From: Marinobacter sp. MDS2
GTDB taxonomy: Bacteria; Pseudomonadota; Gammaproteobacteria; Pseudomonadales; Oleiphilaceae
Direction of reading: 5' to 3'
NCBI RefSeq assembly: GCF_030718085.1
Contig: NZ_JAVAJF010000001.1
Span: 2,232,001 to 2,296,000 of the forward strand
Length of the DNA stretch: 64,000 bases
Shown: piece by piece, positions 46,874 to 56,687 of the stretch
Layout of the letters: each line of letters opens with the position of its first letter
Position numbering within the stretch: the first letter of the stretch is position 1
Made by a program: the position numbers and the translations under genes
Notes under the pieces: model-generated
Databases searched by the model: none
The model's input: the letters and a program-made list of their open reading frames with translations, nothing else
What the model was told of the DNA's origin: nothing

Positions 46874-49834
46874 TCACGACCTTTCGTTCGGGCGACTGTC
46901 AGCATCAGTGTCGGGTTCGTAAGCTGGCAGGCGAAGCCTCATGCAAGTTCCTTTGCCGCTCGTCGGATGGGCGGGGCTTTCTACCTGGATATTGCCATAG
47001 TGTTCTTCAACAATGCTGTACACAAGGGAGAGGCCTAGCCCTGTGCCTTTGTTGGATGCCTTAGTCGTAAAAAAAGGCTCAAAAACATGATCTTGTTGGT
47101 CCGACGGTATTCCTGTGCCTTCGTCAATAACCTCGATGATAGCGGAGTAACTATCGCGCTTGCCAGTCACCTGAATTCGGCCATTCTCGGGAGAGGCGTC
47201 TCGTGCGTTCGCGAGCAGGTTAACAAATACCTGCACCAGGCGCTGTTCGTCGCCGAGTATTTGCAGGTCCTGCGGGCAAACGTTTTCGTATTGGATGCCC
47301 TTGCTGTTATCGCCCAGTGAGAGCAGGTTGATTGATTCCTCGACACACCGGTGAAGATCAACCGGCTCATAGCGTGTGGCATGGGCATGGTTGCCCGTGC
47401 GTGAGAAATTCATCAGCGATTGCAAAATGGTCGAGATGCGCCGGGTTTGTTGCTGGATCTGGTTCGCCGTGTCCAGAATCTCGGGGTTGTCCGTTTCCAG
47501 TTTGAGGTTCTGTGCCAGTGACGAAATGCCCGTGACCGGGTTGCCGATTTCGTGGGCGACGCCGGCGGCGAGACGGCCCACCGAGGCCAAGCGCTCGCTG
47601 TGCATCAATTCATCTTCAAGCAGCCGGGTTTCAGTCTGGTCCTCTACCAGAATAATAGAGCCGCCTTCCGGGTGCTCCGGGCCATTCAACGCCGCTTTGT
47701 GCAAATTCAGCCAGTGCGGTTTGCCGCGCAGATCCAGCCGGTGTTTGTATCGGTGAGGATCGTTGCCTTTGTTAAAGTCATCCAGTAGCGCGTGCCAGTG
47801 CTCTGGTAGCGCAAGGAGTTTTGCGCCAACCACTTCATCGGCAGAGATGCCGGTCAGCGCTTCCATGGTGTGATTCCACATCAGTATTTCGCCGTCGTCA
47901 CCAATAGAGCAGGCAGGAATTGGCAGGTTCTGCAGGGTTTGCCGGTAATGGCGGCGCAGGTTGTCCAGCTCGCCGGCCAGCCCCGTGAGCTGGTTCTGGT
48001 AGTCACCGAGGGCTCTTTCCACGTAGCGGATGTCTTGCCCGGTGCCGCCGTGGGCCATGGGTTTGAAACCCAGATGTCTTTTTACCATGTCTCTGGCGAT
48101 AGAGGGGCCCAGAAGTCCGGACAGGTTCGCTTCAATCTGGTCCCTTAGCCGCCGTAGTTGGTAGGGGCGGAATTCCGAGGGCGGCAGGTTCAGTTGTGCG
48201 AGCGCTTGCTGTACTTCCCGACGGGCAACGTTTATGCCCAGTGGTTCGGCCAGATGATGGATGAAGTCAGCGGATGAAGAGGCGAATAGCTCGCGCCTTT
48301 GAGGGCGCGAAAGCGCCCCCATAGAGCAAGCCTGAGCTGCACTGGCTTCTTCCGGTGTGGCCGGGCTTAGAATAGAAACCACCGAAAACATGGCAACGTT
48401 GGCAGCCAGGCTGGTGAAAGTGACCACGTGCCAGTTGTCGTAGCCTGCGGTTACCGGCATGCCTATCAGCGACAGCAGGTCAAAGGTGTAGGAAAAAGGC
48501 AGCACGAGAGTGAGGGCCCAGATTGACAGCCCGGTCACCAGACCCGCGATCAAACCACGGCGATTGCCTTCGGGCCAGTAAATGACCCCAAGCACACCGG
48601 GCAGCAGTTGCAGGGTGCCGGTCAGCGAAATGGCGCCGAGAATGGAGAGGTCGAGACGTTGGCCAACAATCTCATGAAACAGCAGGGCGGTAATCAGAAT
48701 GGCGGCGATCAACAGGCGCTTGACCCATTGCAGCCAATGGTAAATATCGCCCTGATCTTTCGGGGTTTTAAGGGGGAGGACAACGTGGTTGAGAACCATG
48801 CCGGCGAGCGCCAGCGTACTGACAATCATGAGTCCGCTGGCCGCCGACAGGCCGGCGATATACATCATCAGCGTCAGCATTGGACTGTCCAGCGCCTGAG
48901 CGATGCCGATGCTGAAGAAGGCCGGGGGGGCTGCCACCTCGAGCGCTTGGCCGCCCCACACGATCAGTGGCACCGGTAGGCCGAGCAGAAACAAATAAAG
49001 CGGAAGCCCCCAGCTGGCTTTGCCGAGCGCTCTTGGAGAGGGGTTTTCGCTGAACGTCATATGATACATGTGCGGCAAAACCAGTGCGGCGGCAAATGAC
49101 ATCAATAGCAGCGCCCGCCAAGTGCCGTCGTTTACGTTCATGGCCATCGGGGATTCTGGGCGTGATGTGTCGGCCAGCCAGTTTTCCAGCCCGGCATTCC
49201 CTTTAAATACGCCAAACAGGATGACGCCACCCAATACCAGCAAGGCCGCCAGCTTAACCAGTGAGTCGAACGCAATGGCCAGAACCAAACCCTGGTGGTG
49301 TCCTGACGCCTGGTGTCGGCGAGCGCCGAACAGCACGGCAAACAGCACGACAATCAGACAGAAGAGCGTGCTGATAAACGTGGGCGAGGTGTCGGGTGCA
49401 AGTATGCTGGCTGAGGCCGAAACCGCCTGAATCTGCATGCTGAGCAAGGCCATGATCGCTGTGGCAGAGCAGAGCGTGACCAGCGTGCCCGCCCATTGGC
49501 TTCGGTATCGGTAAGCGAACAAGTCGGCCAGCGATGTGAGCTGATAAGCCCGGCTAATCCGCAGAATCGGATTCAGTAGCACGGGGGCTAGCAGGAAGGC
49601 GCCGCTGATTCCGACGTAGTAAGCCAGGTAGCCAAAGCCCGATTTGGCGGCGAATCCGATGGCGCCGTAAACCGCCCAGATGCCCGCATACACACCGAGG
49701 CTGAGTGTGTATGTCAGTGGATGGCGTACCCATCGGCGAAGCAGCGTGCCGCGCTCGGTTGCCCAGGCAATGCCAAACAGAAGGCTCAGATAAAGCAGGC
49801 TGGCCAGAAGCAGCCCCGGGGCGCTAAAACTCAT
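46874..49834 (-). CDS. cbrA: Sensor kinase CbrA with sodium/solute symporter domain
   Basis: 986 residues. Residues about 1-500 are a multi-helix SSS-family transporter-like domain (FGIAWATERGTLLRRWV, SLADLFAYRYRSQWAGTLV, VLPHMYHMTFSE). A short linker, a PAS domain near residues 600-720 (IPACSIGDDGEILMWNHTMEALTGISADE), then HisKA with GVAHEIGNPVTGISSLAQNL (catalytic His in the first five residues) and HATPase with VIDEGTGIPS and GTGLGLSLVYSIV follow. It phosphorylates CbrB; the substrate or ligand of the transporter part is uncertain (histidine in Pseudomonas). Its start overlaps the small cbrX ORF by 11 bases. Confidence 0.95.
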   Translation of the reverse strand: MSFSAPGLLLASLLYLSLLFGIAWATERGTLLRRWVRHPLTYTLSLGVYAGIWAVYGAIGFAAKSGFGYLAYYVGISGAFLLAPVLLNPILRISRAYQLTSLADLFAYRYRSQWAGTLVTLCSATAIMALLSMQIQAVSASASILAPDTSPTFISTLFCLIVVLFAVLFGARRHQASGHHQGLVLAIAFDSLVKLAALLVLGGVILFGVFKGNAGLENWLADTSRPESPMAMNVNDGTWRALLLMSFAAALVLPHMYHMTFSENPSPRALGKASWGLPLYLFLLGLPVPLIVWGGQALEVAAPPAFFSIGIAQALDSPMLTLMMYIAGLSAASGLMIVSTLALAGMVLNHVVLPLKTPKDQGDIYHWLQWVKRLLIAAILITALLFHEIVGQRLDLSILGAISLTGTLQLLPGVLGVIYWPEGNRRGLIAGLVTGLSIWALTLVLPFSYTFDLLSLIGMPVTAGYDNWHVVTFTSLAANVAMFSVVSILSPATPEEASAAQACSMGALSRPQRRELFASSSADFIHHLAEPLGINVARREVQQALAQLNLPPSEFRPYQLRRLRDQIEANLSGLLGPSIARDMVKRHLGFKPMAHGGTGQDIRYVERALGDYQNQLTGLAGELDNLRRHYRQTLQNLPIPACSIGDDGEILMWNHTMEALTGISADEVVGAKLLALPEHWHALLDDFNKGNDPHRYKHRLDLRGKPHWLNLHKAALNGPEHPEGGSIILVEDQTETRLLEDELMHSERLASVGRLAAGVAHEIGNPVTGISSLAQNLKLETDNPEILDTANQIQQQTRRISTILQSLMNFSRTGNHAHATRYEPVDLHRCVEESINLLSLGDNSKGIQYENVCPQDLQILGDEQRLVQVFVNLLANARDASPENGRIQVTGKRDSYSAIIEVIDEGTGIPSDQQDHVFEPFFTTKASNKGTGLGLSLVYSIVEEHYGNIQVESPAHPTSGKGTCMRLRLPAYEPDTDADSRPNERS

Positions 49835-50000
49835 TGGGATCTCGTCGCCATTCTAACCAGAAACCGATCGCGATCAGGCTGCCCCAAAAAATAAACGGGC
49901 TGTACCAGGCATTACCCGGGCCGGTCCACCAACTGAGAATGTTTGGTGAAAAGATATAAATGGCCAGCACCAGTAGAAAAACCAGGCGGTAGATATACAT
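49824..50000 (-). CDS. CbrX-like small membrane protein overlapping cbrA
   Basis: A 58-codon frame on the minus strand, too short for the usual ORF cut-off. The start is ATG at 50000, four bases after the gluQ stop; the TAG stop is at 49826-49824, 11 bases inside cbrA. The product is very hydrophobic and aromatic (MYIYRLVFLLVLAIYIFSPN, then ...WWTGPGNAWYSPFIFWG...), with two predicted transmembrane helices and a charged tail EWRRDPNEF. Position and size match the cbrX ORF upstream of cbrA in Pseudomonas, reported to be co-transcribed with cbrA and needed for full cbrA expression by translational coupling. There is no good SD, so coupling to gluQ is likely. Confidence 0.8.
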   Translation of the reverse strand: MYIYRLVFLLVLAIYIFSPNILSWWTGPGNAWYSPFIFWGSLIAIGFWLEWRRDPNEF

Positions 50001-50004
50001 CAGG

Positions 50005-50922
50005 TTAGTGGTCCGAGTGCGATTGTGTACTTGGGGTTATACCACGGGCTTGTCGGGATGTCAGGGGAATGGCTGCTCGCTGCCAGTGCGCCCGGGCCCA
50101 CGCCAGTACGTCGCTTACCGAGGCTTGGGCCAGTTTGGCGGGCGGCTGCTGACCGAGTGCGACGAGTGCATGCACCAGATTCGTTGCCGGTTTTGTGTCA
50201 TCGAGCGCTGGCGCGTGATTCTGCTTGCTCAGCTTCTGGCCTTGGTCGTTGAGGATAACGGGTATGTGCAACCATTGCGGTGCCGGAGCACCTAAAGCCT
50301 GAAATATTTGCTGCTGTTGAGCAGTCATGTCCAGCAGGTCGGAGCCTCGGACCGCATGGCTGATGCCTTGATCAATGTCGTCCACGGCAACGGCCAGCTG
50401 ATAGGCGTAAAAGCCTTCTTTTCGTTGAAGAACCGGGTCGTCTAGTTCCGCTCGAACGGTCTGGTGTTGCGGGCCTAGCAACAAGTCCTGCCAATGGCTG
50501 TTGTCATCAGAGAGGGCAAAACGAATGGCATGAGGCGCCTCGTCAGGTAGTGAAGCACGCGTTCTGCACTGGGCAGGGTGGCGCCCGCCATGGGCTTGGA
50601 GCTGTTTGCGCGAGCAGCTACACCGGTAAGCTTTTCCGTTTTTCAGTAGATGGTCGATGGCTTCTTGGTAGGCCGTGTGCCGCCGAGATTGGAAGCGTAT
50701 AGGCTCGTCTGAGTGTAAGCCGTGGGCGTCGAGAGAATGCAGGATTTGATCGGTGGCTTCCGGGGGTTCCCTGAGCGGGTCAAGGTCTTCAATGCGAACC
50801 AGCCAATCACCGTCAGCCGCTCGGGCTTCCAGCCATGTGGCTACAGCGGTGACGAGGGAGCCAAAGTGCAATGGGCCTGTAGGGGAAGGCGCAAAGCGCC
50901 CGCGGTATCGGGTGTGCTCCAT
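50005..50922 (-). CDS. gluQ: Glutamyl-Q tRNA(Asp) synthetase
   Basis: Truncated glutamyl-tRNA synthetase paralogue that attaches Glu to queuosine-34 of tRNA-Asp. The 305-residue product has GRFAPSPTGPLHFGSLV (HIGH-type), the Zn-binding CSCSRKQLQAHGGRHPAQCR (C-x-C...C), and LSKQN in place of KMSKS. It lacks the anticodon-binding domain, as the family should. It is 47 bases downstream of dksA on the same strand. The dksA-gluQ order is widespread in gammaproteobacteria. Confidence 0.95.
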   Translation of the reverse strand: MEHTRYRGRFAPSPTGPLHFGSLVTAVATWLEARAADGDWLVRIEDLDPLREPPEATDQILHSLDAHGLHSDEPIRFQSRRHTAYQEAIDHLLKNGKAYRCSCSRKQLQAHGGRHPAQCRTRASLPDEAPHAIRFALSDDNSHWQDLLLGPQHQTVRAELDDPVLQRKEGFYAYQLAVAVDDIDQGISHAVRGSDLLDMTAQQQQIFQALGAPAPQWLHIPVILNDQGQKLSKQNHAPALDDTKPATNLVHALVALGQQPPAKLAQASVSDVLAWARAHWQRAAIPLTSRQARGITPSTQSHSDH

Positions 50923-50974
50923 AAGATCTCTGCAAGCTGGCGGTCAGACCACCAGCTTGCCGGTAGAGGACAGA

Positions 50975-51418
50975 TCAGATGCCGGTCTGGCGTTCGCGAA
51001 TTTCGGCCAACGTTTTGCAATCAATGCAAAGCGTTGCAGTGGGGCGAGCTTCCAGACGACGGATGCCGATTTCTACGCCGCACTGATCACAGAAGCCATA
51101 ATCGTCTTTGTCGATACGATCGATGGTCTTGTCGATCTTCTTGATCAGCTTGCGTTCACGATCCCGCGTTCGCAATTCCAGGCTGAACTCTTCTTCCTGG
51201 GTTGCACGGTCGCTGGGATCCGCGTAGTTTGCAGCGTCTTCCTGCATGTGGTGCATGGTGCGGTCGACTTCTTCCATCAGTTCCTGCTTCCAATCCAATA
51301 GCAGGTCCTTGAAGTGCTGCAGCATGTCTGCACTCATGTAGTCTTCACCCTTTTTAATTTCGTAAGGGGTGAAGCCGGTAAAGGTTTCGCTTGGTGCTTG
51401 TGCAGTCTTCTTTGCCAT
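50975..51418 (-). CDS. dksA: RNA polymerase-binding transcription factor DksA
   Basis: 147-residue secondary-channel factor that works with ppGpp in the stringent response. The coiled coil carries the conserved tip ADPSDRATQEEEF (D, D and A of the tip present). The C4 zinc finger is CDQCGVEIGIRR and CIDCKTLAEIRE. The N-terminus MAKKTAQAPSETFTGFTPYE has a typical basic lead. SpoT and omega (rpoZ) in the same window complete the main ppGpp machinery. Confidence 0.97.
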   Translation of the reverse strand: MAKKTAQAPSETFTGFTPYEIKKGEDYMSADMLQHFKDLLLDWKQELMEEVDRTMHHMQEDAANYADPSDRATQEEEFSLELRTRDRERKLIKKIDKTIDRIDKDDYGFCDQCGVEIGIRRLEARPTATLCIDCKTLAEIRERQTGI

Positions 51419-51584
51419 TGAGCCCTGGCCTCTTGTTTGTACTTCTACTCGGGCGCTTTGTTATCCGTACCAGCACCGGTGCCGCACGGTTTTACCCAAA
51501 CGCCCTGTCGTGGGAATTTGCGGAAAATAGCAGATAAGTCTCAGGGGTGCCAGCTCTGTGACCTCGGCTTATAGTGGAGAGCAT

Positions 51585-52316
51585 ATGAAGTTTTCAGAAC
51601 CATTGATAGAGGGGCGCTTGATTCGGCGCTATAAACGCTTCCTGGCCGACGTGCGCTTGCCGAATGGCGAAGAGGTGGTTGCTCACTGTCCGAACACCGG
51701 TTCCATGCGTAATTGTCAGCCGGAAAACGCGCGGGTGTGGTTGAGTGAAAGCGACAATCCCAAGCGTAAGCTGCGGTATACCTGGGAGCTGGTGGAAACC
51801 AATCCGGGTGCGATCGCGTGCGTGAATACCGGTCGCCCGAATGCTCAGGCCAAGCATGCGATCGAAGCGGACGTGATCCCGGAGTTGAGCGGCTATCGCC
51901 AGTGCCGAAGCGAAGTGCGGTATGGGTCAGAAAAAAGCCGCATTGATCTGTTGCTCAGCGGCCATGACCGTGAACCAGACGCATGGGTCGAGGTGAAAAA
52001 CGTAACGCTCGCGGAGGGCGCGCACGGCTATTTTCCCGATGCTGTTACCGAGCGCGGGCAAAAACACCTGCGCGAGTTGATGGCGCAAGTGGTCAATGGC
52101 GACCGCGCTGTGTTGTTGTTTGTGGTGAATCACACGGCAATTGAAGAAGTGCGGCCGGCGGATCATATTGACCCGCGTTACGGCCAGTTACTGCGGCAAG
52201 CTGTTGAAGCGGGGGTCGAGGTCTTGGCTTACCGGGCAGCCTTGATGGGCGTGGATGGAAACCCGAGTGCGCGGCTTGAGTTGATCGATCCGGTTCCGGT
52301 TAATTGCGAACCCTGA
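51585..52316 (+). CDS. sfsA: SfsA-family DNA/RNA-binding protein
   Basis: 243-residue protein whose E. coli homologue stimulates maltose-gene expression and has a nuclease-like fold. Motifs include [30 protein letters not shown] (in two halves) and [28 protein letters not shown] (catalytic Asp/Glu/Lys type region), all SfsA hallmarks. The ATG at 51585 has GGAG six bases before; the frame to 51558 adds nothing recognisable. Its last 17 bases overlap the convergent Rieske gene. Confidence 0.95.
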   Translation: MKFSEPLIEGRLIRRYKRFLADVRLPNGEEVVAHCPNTGSMRNCQPENARVWLSESDNPKRKLRYTWELVETNPGAIACVNTGRPNAQAKHAIEADVIPELSGYRQCRSEVRYGSEKSRIDLLLSGHDREPDAWVEVKNVTLAEGAHGYFPDAVTERGQKHLRELMAQVVNGDRAVLLFVVNHTAIEEVRPADHIDPRYGQLLRQAVEAGVEVLAYRAALMGVDGNPSARLELIDPVPVNCEP

Positions 52317-52671
52317 CTTCGATCAGGCCGTCGCGCTCGCGCACGTCCAGTTCTGTTAGAACATCGCCTTGGCACGGCCCGGCAATGCACTCACCGGTGC
52401 CGGGTTTGAACAGCGCGCCGTGGGTTGAACATTGAATGAACAGGTTGTCGGCATCCATAAAGCGGCCGGGCATCCAGTTCAGCTCAATGCCCAGATGCGG
52501 GCACAAGTTCAGGTAAGCCCGGGGCGTGCTGTGGTCCAGAAACACGAAACCGGTGAGCGGCATGCCTTCCGGTTCAGCGGCTTTTTCTTTCAGGCGAAAC
52601 TCTATGAACTTGCCCGGCACAAGGTCTTGTGCCGGGCAAGCGGTTTGCCATTGCGGGTGAGCCTTCTGCAT
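52300..52671 (-). CDS. Rieske [2Fe-2S] protein, small soluble type
   Basis: 123 residues with the Rieske ligands [13 protein letters not shown] (C-x-H) and [15 protein letters not shown] (C-x-x-H). The family normally serves as an electron carrier or ferredoxin component of oxygenases. No oxygenase gene is near, so the partner is unknown. Its start shares one base with the stop of the downstream-numbered kinase gene (52671), so the two are translationally coupled, the kinase being upstream. The exact N-terminus is uncertain. Confidence 0.85.
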   Translation of the reverse strand: MQKAHPQWQTACPAQDLVPGKFIEFRLKEKAAEPEGMPLTGFVFLDHSTPRAYLNLCPHLGIELNWMPGRFMDADNLFIQCSTHGALFKPGTGECIAGPCQGDVLTELDVRERDGLIEVRVRN

Positions 52672-54257
52672 CAGTTGCCGGATCGAGGGCTGAGGCCAAG
52701 GTGCTGGCGGATCCGGTCGGCCACCGCTTCGGCCACATGCTCCTGATCGGTATGCAGGTGAATGGTGTAGGTCTTTTCATCGGTTGTCAGAGGTTCGAAC
52801 CACGTTTGCTGGGCATCCAGCATTTCTTCGGTGGCCTCTGAGGCATCGCCTTTGCGTTTGCGCACCCAGTCCCGGCGCAGGTCTTCTGGCGCTTCGGTGT
52901 GCAGCAGGGCGAAGGGTACACCCTGGTTCTCGGCGACCTGAGCAAACAATGAACGCTCGCTTTCCTTCAGGCTGGCAGCATCGACAATCACCGACAGCCC
53001 CGAAGACAACAGCTGGCCCGCTAATGTAGCGAGATGTTTGTAGGTTTTCTCAGTGGCTTCCGGGCTGTACAGATCCGTCCCTAAACCGGATTTGCTGTCA
53101 TCCAAGGGCGCGAGCCCATGCAATCGTTTGCGTTCAACGTCGGAGCGCAATCGAACTAGCCCCAATTCCGCCGACATGGCGGCACTGACGCAGGTTTTGC
53201 CAGAGGCAGACAGCCCGGTGGTCGCCAGCAGGTAATGGTTCGGGATGGCGCCGTAATCTTCGGTAAGCTGCGCGTAACTACGGTAGTTCTGCATCAAGCC
53301 TTCGCGTTCACTGTCACTTAGGCTCGGGTTGCCCAGGGTGAACAGCGCGATCTTGGCCCGTACCATGGCGCGGTAGGCTTTATACAGCGGCAGCAAGGCT
53401 AAAGCTTCAAAGTCGCCACGGTATTCCAGATACGTGTTCAGAGCCAAGTTCGCGAGTGCGGATTCCTGGCGGGATTCCAGATCCATCAGCAGGAAGGCGA
53501 GATCGTTGATCACATCGATCCAGCGGAAGGGGTCATTGAATTCAATGCAGTCGAACACAGTGACCTGTTCGTTGAACACGGTAATGTTGGCGAGATGGAG
53601 GTCGCCGTGACACTCGCGCACCAGACCGTTATTTCGGCGCTCGGCAATCAAATCACGGTTACGTTCGAATGTGGTTCGGGTCCATTCCTCCAGCGCGTCC
53701 AGCTGTGTGAGTAAGGCTTTGTCATCCAGCAGCGGACGAATCTGGTCAAAGTTTTCCTGCATGGCTGCATAAACGGCTTCCGGGGTGCCCAGAGGTTTAT
53801 CATCCGGGACCGGCGGCAGACTGTCGTGGAACAGGGCCGTTTGACGCGCAACGCTGGTGAGCAGCTCTGGCGTCAGGTCGCCACGTTCCTGGCGCTTGTC
53901 GAACAGTTCGCTTTGGTCGAACTGGCGCATACGAATGGCGTATTCGAACGGCTCGCCTTCGCCACCGAGGACAGGCTGTTCGGGGCTACCGGTAATGGGA
54001 AGAACGTCAAGGTAGAGTTCAGAGGCCAAACGACGGTTCAGGCGAAGCTCTTCTTCACAGAAATGCTTGCGGCGCTCCAGAGTCGAGAAATTAAGAAAGC
54101 CGAAATCCATGGGTTTTTTGATTTTGTAGGCGTAGTCGCCGGTTAGAAGAACCTGAGAGATATGAGTTTCGATCACCTGAAAATCGCTAACGGGGTGGTC
54201 GTATAACTCTGGGTTCTGCAGTGCTTTAACCAGTGTGTCGGGGGCGCGTTCGCTCAC
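52671..54257 (-). CDS. Two-domain protein: APH-type kinase plus AAA/P-loop kinase
   Basis: About 528 residues. The N-terminal part (about 1-320) resembles an aminoglycoside phosphotransferase fold: RECHGDLHLANITVFNEQVTVFDCIEFNDPFRWIDV carries the catalytic HGDLH and metal-binding DCIEF pattern (about 235-275). The C-terminal part (about 340-520) is a P-loop kinase (TGLSASGKTCVSAAMS, Walker A) of the zeta-toxin/AAA kinase type with YSPEATEKTYKHLATL. Such fusions are conserved (COG2187 plus COG0645) with no known substrate. The start is GTG at 54257 with GGAG six bases before it; a TTG at 54302 would extend it. Confidence 0.85.
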   Translation of the reverse strand: MSERAPDTLVKALQNPELYDHPVSDFQVIETHISQVLLTGDYAYKIKKPMDFGFLNFSTLERRKHFCEEELRLNRRLASELYLDVLPITGSPEQPVLGGEGEPFEYAIRMRQFDQSELFDKRQERGDLTPELLTSVARQTALFHDSLPPVPDDKPLGTPEAVYAAMQENFDQIRPLLDDKALLTQLDALEEWTRTTFERNRDLIAERRNNGLVRECHGDLHLANITVFNEQVTVFDCIEFNDPFRWIDVINDLAFLLMDLESRQESALANLALNTYLEYRGDFEALALLPLYKAYRAMVRAKIALFTLGNPSLSDSEREGLMQNYRSYAQLTEDYGAIPNHYLLATTGLSASGKTCVSAAMSAELGLVRLRSDVERKRLHGLAPLDDSKSGLGTDLYSPEATEKTYKHLATLAGQLLSSGLSVIVDAASLKESERSLFAQVAENQGVPFALLHTEAPEDLRRDWVRKRKGDASEATEEMLDAQQTWFEPLTTDEKTYTIHLHTDQEHVAEAVADRIRQHLGLSPRSGN

Positions 54258-54365
54258 ATTTTGCTCCTGGGTTCCCTGAACTCGTTGATTTTGTTTGTCC
54301 AATGATAGACGGCAGATTACAGAAATAACACATAACAGGCCTGCCAGTCGCCTCCTTGGCTTCGT

Positions 54366-54371
54366 TATAAT
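54366..54371 (+). promoter_or_regulatory. -10 element next to mrcB start, possible leaderless mRNA
   Basis: TATAAT ends 6 bases before the mrcB ATG at 54378, so the transcript would start at or near the ATG. There is no SD before the ATG. A -35 near 54341 (CTGCCA) would be 19 bases upstream, which is poor. Confidence 0.45.
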
Positions 54372-54377
54372 CGCCGT

Positions 54378-56687
54378 ATGAGTAAATCTACGAAATCCCG
54401 TAAAAAATCGCCTAAAAGACAGCCAAAGAACCGCCGGTCGGGGCTTTGGCGTTTACTGTTCCGATTCGCCTTGCTGGGCCTGGTGGTGCTCGCCGGCTGG
54501 ATGGTGTACCTCGACGCAGTGGTAACCTCCCGGTTTGAAGGTCGGCGCTTTGAGGTGCCTTCCCGGGTGTATGCCCGTCCGCTGGAACTGTATGACGGAG
54601 CCAGTGTCAGCGCATCCGGGTTGGCCCGAGAGCTTGAATTGGCGGGTTATCGGGCGGGTGATGGTGTGAAACTCGGAACCTATCGTCGCAACGGCGGCCG
54701 GTTTGTCATCAGCGCCCGGGGCTTTGTATTTCCGGATGGTGAGGAGCCCCGCCGCCGTATCTCGCTGGTGGTGAGTGGCGACAAGGTCCGGTCGTTCTCG
54801 GTGGTCGTAGGGCCTACGTCGCCCATCGTTCGGCTTGAGCCTGCGCAGATTGGCGGTATTTACCCGGCCCACCGTGAGGACCGGGTTTTGGTGCAGCTTG
54901 AAGAGGTGCCCGAGTTATTGCCCAGCACCTTGATGGCGGTGGAAGATCGGGAATTTTACAGCCACTTTGGTTTGGCTCCGCTGTCGATCGCCCGGGCTAT
55001 GTTGGCGAATATCAAAGCGGGCAGGGTCGTGCAGGGCGGCAGTACGTTGACCCAACAGCTGGTAAAAAACTTCTTCCTGACCCGCGAGCAAACCCTGTTG
55101 CGGAAAGGCAACGAGGCCTTGATGTCGATCCTGCTCGAACTGCATTACGAGAAAGATGACATTCTGGAAACCTATCTAAACGAGGTCTATCTCGGACAAG
55201 CCGGCGTGCGCAGCATTCACGGCTTTGGCCTGGCAAGTCAGTTTTACTTTGGCGAGCGCCTGAAAGATTTGGCACCGCATCAAATGGCATTGTTGGTAGG
55301 AATGGTGAAAGGCCCCAGCTACTACAACCCGAGACGCCACCCGAAACGGGCGATCGCGCGTCGTAATCTGGTGTTGGATGAAATGGCAGAAGCCGGGCTG
55401 CTGACCGAGCAAGAGGCGAAGACGGCAAAGGCCAAGCCTTTGGGCGTCAGCGGCAAACCTTCGTTTACCGACAACCGTTACCCGGCCTACATCGATCTGG
55501 TTCGCCGGCACCTGGCACGGGATTACCAGGAAGAAGATTTGCAAAGTGAAGGCTTGCGCATCTTCACAACACTGGATCCGGCGGTTCAGCACGCATCTGA
55601 GGTTGCGGTCAGTAAAACCTTGCCCAAGTTGCCAGGCTCGGAGGCTCTGGAAGCGGCCCTGGTGGTCACCGCGAAAGACACCGGTGAAGTGCTGGCGTTG
55701 GTCGGCGGTAAAGATCCGAGTTTTGCCGGCTTCAACCGGGCCGTGGATGCCAAGCGACCGATGGGGTCCCTGATCAAGCCGTTTGTGTATCTGGCTGCGC
55801 TTGAGCAGGCTGAACGGTATACGTTGATCACTCCGGTTAAAGACCAGGCGTTCACGCTGGAATTCGATGACGGCAAACTGTGGCAGCCGAAAAACTTCGA
55901 CAAGCAGGAGCGGGGCGAAGTGCCTTTGCACCGGGCACTGTCGAAATCCTATAACCTGCCGGCGGTTCGAGTGGGCCTGGATGTGGGAATTCCTCAGGTG
56001 CAGGAAAAGCTCAGAGCATTCGGCATCACCAGCCCGATATCGGATTACCCGTCCATGTTGCTGGGTTCCGTGAATCTGGCGCCGGTGGATGTGGCGCAGT
56101 TGTACCAAGGGTTGGCCACCTCCGGTTTCAATACGCCCTTGCGCACCATTCGCGAGGTAACGGATGCCGACAACGAGCCCTTGTCACGCTATAACCTGAA
56201 AGTGGACCAAGTGGCCGACCCGGCTGCAGTGCATCTGGTGCAATACGCCATGCAGGAAACCATGCAAGAAGGCACCGGCCGATCGGCTTACTATACCCTG
56301 CCGGACCAGTTAACGCTGGCGGGCAAAACCGGCACCACCGACGATGGCCGGGACGCGTGGTTTGCCGGCTTTAGTGGTGATTTGCTGGCGGTGGCCTGGG
56401 TAGGTCGGGATGACAACGGCCCAACCGCGCTCACCGGGGCGTCGGGGGCGTTGCCCATTTGGTCCACCATGATGGCGCAGATTCCCCAGCACGGGTTCTC
56501 ACCGGTCATGCCGGATGGCGTGCAGTATCATTGGGTAGATACTGAAGCTAATGCCTTGACGGGGGAAGGGTGCCAGAATGCGCGCCTGATACCCTTTGTG
56601 GCCGGCAGTGAGCCTGATACTCACACCGGTTGTAACGGCGACCTTGGTGGGCAAATACGCAGTTGGTTTGAAGGATTGTTCCGATGA
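54378..56687 (+). CDS. mrcB: Penicillin-binding protein 1B
   Basis: Class A bifunctional peptidoglycan synthase of 769 residues. A basic cytoplasmic tail and one transmembrane helix (about residues 25-47, FRFALLGLVVLAGWMVYLD) lead to a UB2H domain (RRNGGRFVISARGFVFPDGEEP). The GT51 glycosyltransferase has VEDREFYSHFGLAPLSIARA and the GGSTLTQQLVKNFFL motif. The transpeptidase has SXXK-type RPMGSLIKPFVY (catalytic Ser), SYNLP and KTGTTDDGRDAWF. LpoP downstream is its activator. The ATG has no SD. Confidence 0.96.
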   Translation: MSKSTKSRKKSPKRQPKNRRSGLWRLLFRFALLGLVVLAGWMVYLDAVVTSRFEGRRFEVPSRVYARPLELYDGASVSASGLARELELAGYRAGDGVKLGTYRRNGGRFVISARGFVFPDGEEPRRRISLVVSGDKVRSFSVVVGPTSPIVRLEPAQIGGIYPAHREDRVLVQLEEVPELLPSTLMAVEDREFYSHFGLAPLSIARAMLANIKAGRVVQGGSTLTQQLVKNFFLTREQTLLRKGNEALMSILLELHYEKDDILETYLNEVYLGQAGVRSIHGFGLASQFYFGERLKDLAPHQMALLVGMVKGPSYYNPRRHPKRAIARRNLVLDEMAEAGLLTEQEAKTAKAKPLGVSGKPSFTDNRYPAYIDLVRRHLARDYQEEDLQSEGLRIFTTLDPAVQHASEVAVSKTLPKLPGSEALEAALVVTAKDTGEVLALVGGKDPSFAGFNRAVDAKRPMGSLIKPFVYLAALEQAERYTLITPVKDQAFTLEFDDGKLWQPKNFDKQERGEVPLHRALSKSYNLPAVRVGLDVGIPQVQEKLRAFGITSPISDYPSMLLGSVNLAPVDVAQLYQGLATSGFNTPLRTIREVTDADNEPLSRYNLKVDQVADPAAVHLVQYAMQETMQEGTGRSAYYTLPDQLTLAGKTGTTDDGRDAWFAGFSGDLLAVAWVGRDDNGPTALTGASGALPIWSTMMAQIPQHGFSPVMPDGVQYHWVDTEANALTGEGCQNARLIPFVAGSEPDTHTGCNGDLGGQIRSWFEGLFR

